Assembly: GCF_033115175.1 (NCBI RefSeq)
Contig: NC_084827.1
Span: forward strand, 183,077,388 to 183,141,387
Direction: 5' to 3'
Origin: Lepus europaeus
Taxonomy: Eukaryota; Chordata; Mammalia; Lagomorpha; Leporidae
DNA length: 64,000 nt
A model generated the notes under the pieces. It searched no databases. It saw only the letters and a program-made list of their open reading frames with translations, and was not told the origin of the DNA. Both the position numbers and the translations under genes were made by a program. Shown here one piece after another: positions 22,041 through 32,799 of this stretch; the stretch's first letter is position 1; each line of letters begins with the position of its first letter.

Positions 22041-22784
22041 AGTGTATTTTGACATCTTTGGCTTATATGGGTTTGCAGATAAAAGACATTCGAAAATTAT
22101 CTGGAGAACGGTTTAAAATCGTTAAGTTTTCGCCATTCTCTGTGGTCAGTCTACGCAGACGGAAGTGCAGACCGTGAGGTTTCGGGCTGCCTGGCAGAGC
22201 CCGGCAGTGCCGTCACCAGCCGAGCCAGCACACGGACGGGTTTTGTTCTGCTTTCCATCTGAAGCCCGCCCCGAAGATTAAATTAAATTAAATTTCATAA
22301 TTACACAGAGAGTTATGTGATTCCAAAGCCAAACCTAAGACAAGACACACGCACCGCAGCCACTGACCATCCCTCCCCTCCCCTGCTTCCCCACGTCCCG
22401 GCTCCGGCTCTGTCGGACACAGCGCTCAGGGGTCTCTCTCCCCGCTGCCTCCCGTTCAAGGACTCCCCAGGCCCGACCCTGCTCAGCACGCACGGCAGCC
22501 AGCTCTGCAAGTGGGACTCACTTCCTCACCCCGGGGCTGCGGCGGCTCCAAGGGGCGTGGTCCTGCAGGGGCAGCACTGGGTGACGGTGAGCACCTGCCG
22601 CTTGGCTGGGTGCTGCCGGGCCCCGAGCCCACGGGGTTCCCCCGGCAGCGTCTGAGGACGCCTCCCTGACGGCCTGGGCTCAGGCTCCTGGCCGCCGCCA
22701 GTCTGCTGGGAGAGGATCGAGTCCTGTGGACCGGAACTCCGCCCTCTGACTGGCTTCTCCCCTGCTTTCTTCCTGGTGCCTCGC

Positions 22785-23036
22785 AGGCAGGGGGAGAGAG
22801 CTCCTCCTTCTGCTGGTTCCCTTCCCAACGCCTTAGGTAGCGTGGGCTGTGCCAGGCGGAAGCCTGGGGCCTGGAGCTCCCTCCGGGTCTCCTGTGGGGT
22901 GGAGGGCAGCGGCCCCGGCGCTGGAACCCACTCCCGCTGCCTCCGGGGTGCTCGTTGGCAGGAAGCAGGAACCGAGAGTGGAGCCGGGACCTGAACCCGT
23001 GTGGTGCCTTAGCCGCCAGGCCACACGCCGCCAGTC
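22785..23036 (-). repeat. Diverged CSINE, reverse; left part of duplicated block A
   Basis: Body remnants CTGCTGGTTCCCTTCCCAA and TGGAGCTCCCTCCGGGTCTCC are followed by the complement of the tRNA-like head ending in GCCACACGCCGCCAG. It directly abuts the sequence that is also duplicated at 29836, which suggests the SINE was already in place before duplication. Confidence 0.7.
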
Positions 23037-23345
23037 CTCTCGTGTCTCTGACGAGCCGTGCGTGTCCCCCGGGGGAAGCGCTGTCCCAGCCCTGTTGGCC
23101 GCCGTCTTCTGGCTTCTGAGGAAGTGACCGCAGAGGCAGGGGTCAGGGACACAGGCGCTCTGGGCGCAGAGTTTCAGAGTCGGGGTGAGGTTGCGCCCCA
23201 CGGTCCCTGGCAGGTGCTGGTGAAGCAGCCACTTCCTGTCCCACCCCAGACAGGCGGCCTCAAGCCCACCGACCAGGCTGGAGCCACGCGGTGTGGTGGG
23301 GTGTGGGCAGACACCCCACAGAGAGACTGTCCCCTCTCCTAGGGG
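23037..23345 (+). repeat. Duplicated block, copy A
   Basis: About 310 bases closely matching 29836-30150. Shared landmarks in the same order: TCCTCTCGTGTCTCTGACGA, CCCCCGGGGGAAGCGCTGTC, CCGTCTTCTGGCTTCTG, CACAGGCGCTCTGGGCGCAG, AAGCAGCCACTTCCTG, CCTCAAGCCCACCGACC, CCCCACAGAGAGA. No open frame is obviously conserved between the copies. Confidence 0.88.
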
Positions 23346-25549
23346 GCCCTGCCCTCCCCAGCCTGAATCCAGCTGTGCGGAGCCGGGGTTACAGGCCCCC
23401 ACTCAGCTCCCCGTACCAGGCACCTACAGTCTGGGCTAGGGTAGGTGCCTGGAAGAGGGGGTCCCTGGACAGGAGGGGGTGGGAGCAATCTCTGCTGGGA
23501 GCAGGGCTGTGCTGAGGCCAGAGGTTGCCCTGCCAGGCAGACACAGCCCTGCGTGGTGGGAGGGGAGTGGGGCCTGGGGGCTCACGACACATTCAGGTGT
23601 CAGCAAAAGGGACAAGAGGCTGCGAGGTGGCAGAGACCTGCAGGGAGGGTCCCCAGGGGCTCTGGCAGTGTGGGGGCAGGCATGAGGCAGCCCCCAGGGG
23701 AGCCCCAGTAGGGGAGCGGGCACTGTCCAGGCTGAGGCTCAGGGTCTGGGTGGGCCCCTGCCCTTAGCGGGAGCAGTGTCTTCCTGTGGGCGCCCTGCTG
23801 GACCCCACGCCAGGGGAGGTACTGGGCAGCGGGCAGTCCCATCCACACTGAGCACAGCCTAGAGGGGCCGCAGAGGCTGCCCCTGAGCGTCCCAGGGCAG
23901 GGCCCCGCCTTCACTGCTGGGGGCGGGGACAGGACAGGGCTCCGGGTGCTGCCCACAGCCGCGCAGGACCCCCCAGCACCCCCTAGGGACCAGACACCCT
24001 CAGCCATCCTGTCCTGGCTTCTCCCTCCTGCCTCCCTCAGCAAGGGACCCAGGAGACCCTCTGTCGGCCTCAGCCAGGGCCAAGGGTCTCCTGAGGGGCT
24101 CTGGGCAAATGCTGAGCTTGCTTTGGGAGGTCTTACGGGGGGAGAGCCAGAGCCGCCTGCCGGGGCGAGGTACCGGGGCATCCTGCTGTCCCCACCAGCA
24201 CGCGCCCATCAGGCCGCGTGCACTGAAACAGACGGTGGGAGGGGCCCCAGGAGCTCTGGCAGCTGCAGAGTGGGCTCCTGCCCTCAGTCCAGGAGCCTGC
24301 AGCCCTCCTGCCCCTGGACTCTGGACCTGGGCAGCCCATGCCCGGTGTGTGTGTGGCCCGAGTCGGCGGCGGGGGACTCGAGAGCCGCAGAGGGACTTCT
24401 GTCAGGGGGAGGGGGCAGAGGTGCTGCCCTCACCCCTGTCCCAGGACCCCTTCCTGTGGCCCAGCCCCAAGGGCTTTCGGGAAAGGGTGGGGCTGTGGCA
24501 CAGACAACCTCCAGGTCACCTGGGAAGTGCCTGGAACACAGCAGGGTGGGCTGAGCCTCCAGCCTCGAGACGAGGGGACCCAGCCCCCCACCCCCATGTC
24601 CCCTGCCAGCTGGCCACCTCCCCGTCCCATCCCCTGCCTGTGGTTGCCAGCGAACTCTGTTCTCTGCAGCTGCACACGCAGGTCTGTCTGCTGTGGAAAA
24701 TCCCAAATACCCACAAAGGTGGGGGGTCCTGACCAGAGGCCCCGGTGCCCCAGCGGGGGAGTCCAGCCCTGCTCATCACAGCCAGGACCCCGTACCAACT
24801 CCCAGCCCCAGATCCCAGCCGGGGCACCGGAGCTTCCGCCACTTCCAGGTCAGCGGCATCTCGGTGTCGCCATGGCCACCACCTGGGGCTTCTGACTGCC
24901 CCTTAAGGGGAGGGCCGCACCGCAGAAGGAGATGGGAGAGAGGCCGTGGCCCCGGCGTCTTCCAGGCGGCCAGGTTGGCGCCTCCACTGTCGTGGGTGGG
25001 CCTGGGTGATGGGGGACACCAGAGGCCAAGAAGGGGCTCCCATGGGGCCTGGGAAGCGAGATGACAGATGACAGATGAGCCGGGTGTGGGCAGGGGTGCC
25101 GGCTGCCCTGGCTCAGGGAGAGCAGGGGCGACACCCGTGGGGGCTGCGGTCAGCTGGCACCAGGAAGGCCCAGGGGCGCAGAGTGGGCCGCCCTCACGCC
25201 CTCCTCACAGCATAGTGGCCGCAGTGACGGGCCGGCGGCTGTGGGCCAGACTGGCTGCGGACGGCTCTTTCCCGGCAGCCTGCTCACTTCCAGACCTCAC
25301 TCTGCCGAGAGAGGAACAGAAAGTGCAGATGCTGAGGACGTGGCTGGGTGACCCGGAGACCCCGGAGGTGGCCCAGGCCTCCCTGCCCCTCCTACGGGCC
25401 CAGGACCTGTGAGCAGAGGACCCCACTCCTGGTGTGCCAAGCAGGGTGGACAGGCGCACCAAGACGGCTGGAACAACCGGGACGGTCAACGCGTTGGCAC
25501 CGTGGGCACAGCAGGGTCATGGCCAGGAACCAGGAAGGTCAGTGTCAGC

Positions 25550-25878
25550 CCGGGCACTGGCCTCGTGCAGCATCCTGCGTCACAGTGCTGGTTCGAGTCC
25601 TGGCCGCTCTCCTTCCAACCCAGCTCCCTGCTCATGCGCCTGGGCAGGCAGCAGGTGACGGCCCAAGTACGTGGGTCCCTGCCACTCATGTGGGAGACCC
25701 GGATGGAGCTCCTGGCTTCTGGCTGCAGCTTGGCCCAGCCCTGGCTGTGGCAGGCATTTAGGGAGTGAACCAGCAGGTGTAAGATCTAGTTCTTTCTCTC
25801 TCTCCCCCTCTCTGTCACTCTGCTTTTTAAAAATATTTATTTATTTGTTTGAAAGAGCTACACAGAGAGAGGAGAGGC

Positions 25879-25917
<39 letters not shown>

Positions 25918-26210
25918 TCTTCCATCCACTGGTTCACTCCCCAGTTGGCTGCAATGGCCAGAGCTGCACTGATCTGAAGCCAGGAGCCAGGAGCTTCTTC
26001 CGGGTCTCCCACATGGGTGCAGGGGTCCAAGGACTTGGGTCATCATCCACTGCTTTCCCAGGCCATAGCAGAGAGCTGGAGCAGAAGTGGAGCAGCAGGG
26101 ACTTGAACCGGTGCCCATATGGGATTTCAGCACTGCAGGCGGTGGCTTTACCTGCTACGCCACAGCACCGGCCTCCACTCTGCTTTTCAAATAAATGCAT
26201 CTTTTATAAA
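25550..26210 (+). repeat. CSINE, forward, interrupted by a second CSINE
   Basis: The forward element runs from about 25550 to 25830 and resumes at about 26172-26210 (CACTCTGCTTTTCAAATAAA). Its 3' end is split by the reverse-orientation copy at 25831-26171. The flanks of the inserted copy share CACTCTGCTTTT as a target-site duplication. Confidence 0.88.
25831..26171 (-). repeat. Nested CSINE inserted into the forward copy
   Basis: Full-length reverse element beginning AATATTTATTTATTTG, with a (GA)n run at about 25884-25915 and ending with the complement of the head (TACCTGCTACGCCACAGCACC). It is less diverged than its host element, consistent with later insertion. Confidence 0.9.
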
Positions 26211-27839
26211 AAGCACCAGCACTGTGGACATGGGTGCTCAGCGTAGGCCTGGGGATCTGGCGGTGGCCGCAGGAGCCCACACGCTGGGGAGGTGGAGCGC
26301 CCGTGTCCTCGGCCTGGCGTCCTCTGGGTCCTGCATTTTCTCCCTGCAGCCCCGAGTTCTGAACCCCCACACCGGGGTGGGGGGCTGCCCCCACAGGTGT
26401 CATCGGGAGGCCATGGGATGGGCACCCCGCAGGGCAGCCACACGAGGTCACCTGCTCAGAGCAGTCGAGGATGGGGGCCTGGCAGGCATGAGGCGGAGAG
26501 GGCTGGATGGGCCACAGCAAGGAGCTGGTCCCACAGCGGCTAGGACAAGGGTCCTGGGTGTGACCCCGGTGCTGGCAGTGACAACCCTGCCAGACCTGGC
26601 CTGGAACCTTCCCTGCCCAGCTGGGCCAGGCCTCCCTGGGTCCCTGAGAGAACCTTGAGAGAAAGGCCTGCGCAGCCCCTCCACCTCTCTTGGGCCACCT
26701 GGGTGGCAGGGCCAGCAGCTGCCTCTCCCCCCGAGCCTGACAGTCCCTGAGCCCAGCTGGGTGCCAAGAAGCCGGGCACAGGTGGGAGTCCCCCAAGCGG
26801 GCACGGGCGGTGGCCAGCCCCACAGTCCAGAGCCTGACACACAGGCGAGGTGCTGGGCCACGGACAGAGGCTGGGGCGGGGTGGGGGGGCCCGGGCAGGC
26901 GGCCGTGCAGAGCTGTGGGCGGTGAAGCCTGGGAGTGCCAGCCCCCGACTGCCTCCAGGGTGGGGGGCAGCTGTCGCAGCCTGCAGAGGGAGACGCAGCC
27001 AGGGAGAGGCGACAGAGCCCAGGTCCGGGGTGGACTCTGCCCAGGTGTGGAGGAGTACGGGGAGTGGGAGGGTGGGGACAGCCCCCGGGGGAGGGGGCCG
27101 CAGGACCCCACTCTCTGCAGACCTGGGTGTGGTCTGGCTGGGCGGCCGGCGAGGGGCGTGCACCCCTGGCTGTGAGGCTGCAGCACCCAGAGAGTGTTGA
27201 GAGGGGGAACCCAAGCCCATGGCCCTGGTGGGAAAGAGGAACCACCTCCCCCCTCAGCATCCGGTGCAGGGGTTCCCCATGTGGGCCCCAAGGGCAGGAC
27301 CTGGGTCTGGAGGCACAGCCAGCAGGTGTGGCCCGGGTGGGGGCAGTTGAGGGTCAAGGCCAGCCCCAGGGGCCTGTGGGTGGGAGTTCTGGACTGAGGG
27401 TCAGGGGGCCCGGTGCTGTCTCAGATCAGCATCAACCGTGGCCCCTGGGCCTCAGTTTCCCACTCTGTAAGGTGGAGCCAAGGTGGGACCAGGTTCTCCA
27501 GAGCCCCCTCGTGTCTTGGAAGAGAGGGAGGGGTCTCGGGGCAGGGGGCTCTCCCGCTGGGAGTGGAGTGGGGCAGCCAGGCTCAGCTGGGCCCGGCGTG
27601 GGTCTGCGCCCACCGGCCCCGGGGTGCAGGTGGGTGGGGGTGTGGAGGCGGCATGGCGCCGTCTGCCTGAGCGTGGGCAGTGTGCGTGCCGTGCCCGCCG
27701 GGGGCCAGGTGGCCGCAGTTTCTGGAAGGCCCAGGCTGCCTCTGGGGATGCTGGGCAGGGCCAGATCCGGGCTGGGCAGCAGGAAGCTGCAGGCGGGGCC
27801 GAGCCACCTCTGCTTTTGCTTTCTCTCTGGCTGCTCCAG

Positions 27840-28015
27840 AGCGCGGATGCCGGCTCCCCAGAGCAGCACCGGGGCCGCCCCCCCGCCGCCCCCCAGAGAG
27901 CCCCGGAGGCCTTGAGGAGGGGCAGCCAGGCCGCCCTGCCCCAGGCCCCACCCCAGGACAGCCCCATCCGGACTGCGGACCAAGCGGCTTGGCCAGGGGA
28001 CACAGCTGCCTACAG
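27840..28015 (+). other. Candidate 5' non-coding exon of GPR35
   Basis: A strong acceptor (TTTCTCTCTGGCTGCTCCAG ending at 27839) and a strong donor (CTACAG|GTCAGT at 28015/28016) bracket 176 GC-rich bases. The next good acceptor downstream is the one at 31643 that opens the GPR35 coding exon, so an intron of about 3.6 kb is implied. In the frame that joins GPR35, the exon is open but has no ATG. An ATG at 27847 in another frame opens a 22-codon upstream ORF that ends inside the exon. Human GPR35 has alternative upstream exons; assigning this one to the gene is inferred from splice signals and position only. Confidence 0.42.
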
Positions 28016-28029
28016 GTCAGTATCACTAG

Positions 28030-29160
28030 TGGGGGGGGGCTCAGTGGGGGCTGTGAGGGGCTCAGTGGGGGGGGCTGTGAGGGCTCAGTGGGGGGGCTGT
28101 GAGGGCTCAGTGGGGGCTGCCAGGGGCTCAGTGGGGGGGGCTGTTAGGAGCTCAGTGGGGGCTGCCAGGGGCTCAGTGGGGGCTGTGAGGGCTCAGTGGG
28201 GGCCGTGAGTGCTCAGTGGGGGGGCTGCCAGGGGCTCAGTGGGGGCTGTGAGGGGCTCAGTGGGGGCTGTGAGGGCTCAGTGGGGGGGGCTGCCAGGGGC
28301 TCAGTGGGGGCTGCCAGGGGCTCAGTGGGGGGCTGTGAGGGCTCAGTGGGGGGGCTGTGAGGGCTCAGTGGGGGCCGTGAGTGCTCAGTGGGGGCTGTGA
28401 GGGCTCAGTGGGGGCTGTGAGGGGCTCAGTGGGGGCTGTGAGGGGCTCAGTGGGGGCCGTGAGTGCTCAGTGGGGGCTGTGAGGGCTCAGTGGGGGCTGT
28501 GAGGGCTCAGTGGGGGGGGGCTGCCAGGGGCTCAGTGGGGGCTGTGAGGGCTCAGTGGGGGCTGTGAGGCTCAGTGGGGGGGGGGGCTGCCAGGGGCTCA
28601 GTGGGGGCTGTGAGGGCTCAGTGGGGGCTGTGAGGGGCTCAGTGGGGGGGGCTGCCAGGGTCTCTGGGGGCTGTGAGGGGCTCAGTGGGGGGGCTGTGAG
28701 GGGTTCAATGGGGCTGTGAGGGCTCAGTGGGGGCTGTGAGGGCTCAGTGGGGGCCGTGAGGGCTCAGTGGGGGCTGTGAGGGGCTCATTGGGGGGGCTGT
28801 GAGTGGCTCAGTGGGGGCTGTGAGGGTCTCTGGGGGGCTGTGAGGGGCTCAGTGGGGGGGGCTGTGAGGGTCTCAGTGGGGGGGGCTGTGAGGGGCTCAG
28901 TGGGGGGCTGTGAGGGCTCAGTGGGGGGCTGTGAGGGGCTCAGTGGGGGGGCTGTGAGGGCTCAGTGGGGGGGCTGTGAGGGGCTCAGTGGGGGGCTGTG
29001 AGGGCTCAGTGGGGGCTGTGAGGGTCTCAGTGGGGGGCTGTGAGGGGCTCAGTGGGGGGCTGTGAGGGCTCAGTGGGGGGCTGTGAGGGGCTCAGTGGGG
29101 GGCTGGGAGGGCTCAGTGGGGGGATGTGAGGGCTCAGTGGGGGGGCTGCCAGGGTCTCAG
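28030..29160. repeat. G-rich minisatellite after the candidate GPR35 exon
   Basis: About 55 copies of a ~20-base unit, CTCAGTGGGGG(n)CTGTGAGGG, with variants CTGCCAGGGG and CCGTGAGTG and G runs of four to eight. The plus (transcribed) strand is the G-rich one. The array begins about 15 bases after the GTCAGT donor at 28016. Confidence 0.95.
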
Positions 29161-29607
29161 CTCGGGGAGCTGGTGGCAGGGCTCGTGTCGGGCAGTTGGG
29201 GTGTGGCTGTGAGGGGGTGGTGTTGTGGGGAGCAAGTGCAGCACCGCACGGGGCTGTGCCCCAGTCTCTGCCCCCTGTTTCAGGGGGCGGATGGGGGGGG
29301 GCGGGCGCCATGGTGGGTGTGGGGCTCCCCCTGCAGGGCTGGGGCAGCATCACAGGGCAGGCTCTGCTGAGTGGCAGCCAGGCAGGAAGAAAGCCTTGGG
29401 GGGGGCTCCTCCCCCAGGAGGGTAGGCACTCCCCCCACCCCGCCGGCAGGAAGAGGCAGGGGTCCCCCCCCCCACCCCGCAGGCTCTCCTGAGCTCGGCG
29501 CTGGGCCCACGCCCCCAGACAGCTCCCGGCGCCAGTCCCCAGGACCCCATGCCATTGGACTGGCCCCTAGAACTTGACTTCCTGAGCTTGTAGGAAGAAG
29601 TGTTATT

Positions 29608-29835
29608 TGTTTGTTTTATTTATCTGAGAGGCAGAGGGAGAGAGAGAGGGAGGGGGAGAGAGAGAGAGAGAGAGAGAAACCTTCTCAGAGCCAGGCGCTC
29701 CATCCACTTCTCCGTGGGGGCAGGGGCCCGAGTCCTGGGACCGTCACCCTCGGCCTCCCAGAGCACACATCAGCAGGACGCTGGGGCCAGGCCCTGAACC
29801 CCCAGGTGCCAATCGCCGGGCCACACGCCGGCCAG
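29608..29835 (-). repeat. Diverged CSINE, reverse; left part of duplicated block B
   Basis: TTTGTTTTATTTATCTGAG, then a (GA)n run at 29636-29680, body remnants and the head complement ending GGCCACACGCCGGCCAG. It sits in the same position relative to the duplicated block as the SINE at 22785-23036. Confidence 0.75.
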
Positions 29836-30150
29836 TCCTCTCGTGTCTCTGACGAGCCGTGCGTGTCCCCCGGGGGAAGCGCTGTCCCAGCCCTGTTGGC
29901 TGCCGTCTTCTGGCTTCTGGAGGAAGTGACCGCAGAGGCAGGGGCCGGGGACACAGGCGCTCTGGGCGCAGAGTTTCAGGGTGGGGTGAGGTCGTGCACC
30001 CCACGGTCCCCGGGCAGGTGGACGGTTAAGCAGCCACTTCCTGGCCCACCCCAGACAGGCAGCCTCAAGCCCACCGACCGTGCTGGAGCCATGTTGCCTG
30101 GCGGGATGTGGGCAGATGCCCCACAGAGAGATTGTCCCCTCTCCCGGGGA
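29836..30150 (+). repeat. Duplicated block, copy B
   Basis: Counterpart of 23037-23345 in the same orientation, about 6.8 kb away, with only scattered substitutions and small indels. Homology fades into unrelated sequence after about 30150. Confidence 0.88.
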
Positions 30151-31653
30151 GCCTCACTCTGCCAGGAGCCCCAGCTGTCCAGCAGGGAGCCCCGGAGCAG
30201 CTGCCATCGGGAGTGGAGCTGGTATTGCGCAGGCACCCGACGCCGGGATGTGAAGTCCCAGCCAGCCTTAGCTGATGTGCCAAATACCCCCCACCCCTGA
30301 CTTCCTGAGCTTTGTTGGGAGGATTTCCAAGGGTGGGGGGCCCTGGACAGGCACTGCCTCAAAGCCTCGGTGTCCTGTCCACCCCCAGGGGCCTGTGTTC
30401 CATCCGCAGGGAACAGGTGTGCAGGTTAGCTTTCTCCTCCAAACACTGGGCTGCATTGAAGCTGTCCCAGGCTGTGTAGAGCCTGATGAGCCGTTGGAAG
30501 TGGTGGACATGGTGGGGGGCTGGCCCAGGGGCCCTGCTGACCACACCTCCCCGAGCACCTAAGGGTGAGTAGTGGGCGTGGGTGTGCCCACCCCCTGCCC
30601 CCAGGCAGTCCCCGCTGGTCCAGGCCTGGGTCCTCCTGCCCAACGCCAGTGCTGCCAGCTCCCTGGGCAGGTGCCCCAGGCCCTGGGCTGCTGGGCCACA
30701 CAGCACTGCGGCGGCACACGGCAGGCAGGAAGGGGCGCCCTGTGGTTGCTGGCCTCGGGTCTGCTCCACTCGGGGTCCCTCCGAGGGGCCCCAGGCCAGG
30801 GCAGCAGGAGGAAGGCTGAGGCCCCCACATGAGGGGAGCTGTGTGCTCCCCCAGCTTGCACGGGGCAGACGGCTCTCGGGGCGGGCTGGCCTGGGGGGAT
30901 GTTTTGCTTCTGGCCAGGGTCCACGCCCGCCTCCCTGATGGACTGCAGGAGTGCCTGCCCAGCCCTCACCGACTCACCCGGGGCGGGGTGCTCCCTTCCC
31001 GGCTCAGAGCAGAACGACCACCCAGGGCCGCTGAGCCCTCTCTTCCATACCACCCTGCAGGGCACCCCGGGGGGCCCAGTGCTCGCCCAGGGAGGCCCTT
31101 GGGCTTTTCTGGGACCCTGCCACCTGGCGGTGGCTGGCAGTCCCCCAGAGAGAGGGAGGAGGGAGACAGGTTCCCGAGTTTTCTGGGCAGTGGTCCAGAG
31201 CCCCAGCCCCTGCTGCTGGTCCCGTTCTGGCCTGCACCTGTGGGCTGGACACAGGCACCTCCTGCAGCCAGATCCGGGGCTGGCAGCGGGGGCCCAGGCC
31301 CACAGCTGGGCCTCTGAGCTGCACTTGATGAGGGCTGCGTGCCGGGCGAGGCAGGGGGCTCGGGGGCCACGTGCTCAGGCACTGCCTGCCACCCAGGGCC
31401 CCGGGAGAGGAGTGCAGGGGCGCCGAGGAGCCTCCCTGAAGGTCTCGGCTTCCCACCACACCAGGGGAGGGGCCGGGCTCCAGGGCTGGCTGGGAGCTCT
31501 TTGCAGCTTCCCAGATGTCCTTGGGAAGGAGAATGTGGGGCGGTGGCGGGGGGAGCCCGGGCCGGGGCAGGGCCTTGGCTGGCCCAGGCTCCTCCCCTTC
31601 GTGCCCTCTGCTGACCTCCTGTCCCCTCCCCCCTGCCCTGCAGCCCCGGCACC

Positions 31654-32577
31654 ATGAACGACACCTGCGGCTCTGGGAACCTGACCTGGCCCCCGTGGCT
31701 GGAGCACACCTTCTCCGCCTACCTGACCTTGCTGCTGGTGCTGGGCCTGCTGCTCAACGGGCTGGCGCTCTGGGTGTTCTGCCGCCGCATGCGGGGCTGG
31801 ACGGAGGCCCGCGTGTACATGACCAACCTGGCCGGGGCCGACCTCTGCCTGCTCTGCGCCCTGCCCTTCATGCTGCACTCCCTGAACCACACCTCGGACA
31901 CGCCGCTGTGCCAGCTCTCGCAGGCCGTGTACCTGCTGAACAGGTACATGAGCATCGGCCTGGTCATGGCCATCGCCGTGGACCGCTACGTGGCCGTGCG
32001 GCACCCGCTGCGTGCCCGCGGCTTGCGCTCCCCGCGGCAGGCGGCGGCCGTGTGTGGGACCCTCTGGGTGCTGGTGGCCGGCTCCCTGGGGCTGCGCTGG
32101 CTGCTGGGGGTGCAGGAGGGCGGCTTCTGCTTCCGGAGCCGCTCGGGACACACACTGCACACGTCCGTGTTCTCGCTACTGGGCTTCTACCCGCCGCTGG
32201 CAGTGCTGGCCTTCTGCTCCCTGCAGGTGGGGGCCGCGCTGGCCCGGAGCCCGGCTGCCAGCTCGGGGCAGGGCGCGGCCACCCGCAGGGCTGCCCGCAT
32301 GGTCTGGGCCAACCTGGCGGTGTTTGTGGTCTGCTTCCTGCCGCTGCACGCGGTGCTGACGGCACAGCTGGCCATGGGCCTGCAGCCCTGCGCTGTGCAG
32401 CTCGCGTTCAGGCGCGCCCTCTTTGTCACCAGCAAGCTCTCAGACGCCAACTGCTGCCTGGACGCCATCTGCTACTACTACACGGCCAGGGAGTTCCAGG
32501 AGGCGTCCGCCCTGGGCCGGCCCCACAGTGCCAAGGCCTGCAAGAGCCACGAGTCCCTGTGCGTGACCCTCACCTAG
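31654..32577 (+). CDS. GPR35: G protein-coupled receptor 35, 307 aa
   Basis: Class A plasma-membrane receptor that couples to Gi/o and G13 in gut and immune cells; kynurenic acid and 5-HIAA are among the proposed agonists. The coding sequence is one exon, entered through the acceptor CTGCCCTGCAG at 31643; the start has a good context (ACCATGA). Human has 309 residues. Seven hydrophobic segments are evident. Visible hallmarks: Asp63 in TM2, disulfide cysteines Cys86 and Cys159, DRY at 110-112, CFLP in TM6 (Pro230) and the variant TM7 motif DAICY (270-274). Arg97 and Arg148 align with human Arg100 and Arg151, implicated in agonist binding. N-glycosylation sequons lie at Asn2, Asn9 and Asn78. 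Met105 aligns with human Thr108. The C-terminus SLCVTLT resembles the human tail. Confidence 0.97.
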   Translation: MNDTCGSGNLTWPPWLEHTFSAYLTLLLVLGLLLNGLALWVFCRRMRGWTEARVYMTNLAGADLCLLCALPFMLHSLNHTSDTPLCQLSQAVYLLNRYMSIGLVMAIAVDRYVAVRHPLRARGLRSPRQAAAVCGTLWVLVAGSLGLRWLLGVQEGGFCFRSRSGHTLHTSVFSLLGFYPPLAVLAFCSLQVGAALARSPAASSGQGAATRRAARMVWANLAVFVVCFLPLHAVLTAQLAMGLQPCAVQLAFRRALFVTSKLSDANCCLDAICYYYTAREFQEASALGRPHSAKACKSHESLCVTLT

Positions 32578-32793
32578 TCCCGTGGGCCCCGTCTCAGGCT
32601 GGGGGGAGCCTGACCAGCAGCAAGGAGCCCAGGATGGGTCCTGGACTCTGAGGGCTGTGGGTGCTGCCCAGGGAGCAGGGACTGGGTGGACAAGCCGGGC
32701 ACAGGCCTGGAGCGCTGCACCCACGCCCCAGGAAGGGGCACCCGAGGGCTTCCCAAGGCCACACCCAGCCCTTGCACCGGGCTTTGGGGCTGG

Positions 32794-32799
32794 AATAAA
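32794..32799 (+). promoter_or_regulatory. GPR35 polyadenylation signal
   Basis: AATAAA 217 bases after the stop codon, followed by a GT-rich stretch (TCTGGAGCTGGTCCTG). The transcript probably ends near 32815. Confidence 0.8.

Larger units (their letters stand above)
15466..27839. other. CAPN10-GPR35 intergenic and GPR35 upstream region
   Basis: No convincing coding exon was found. Most of the sequence is unique and GC-rich, with short C, G and GA runs (for example a G run at 16729-16738). It contains an old L1 fragment, several SINEs, one higher-order minisatellite and one copy of a duplicated block, all listed separately. In human the GPR35 transcription unit extends far upstream through non-coding exons, so some of this stretch is probably GPR35 5' sequence. 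Only one candidate exon, at 27840-28015, is strong enough to name. Confidence 0.5.
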
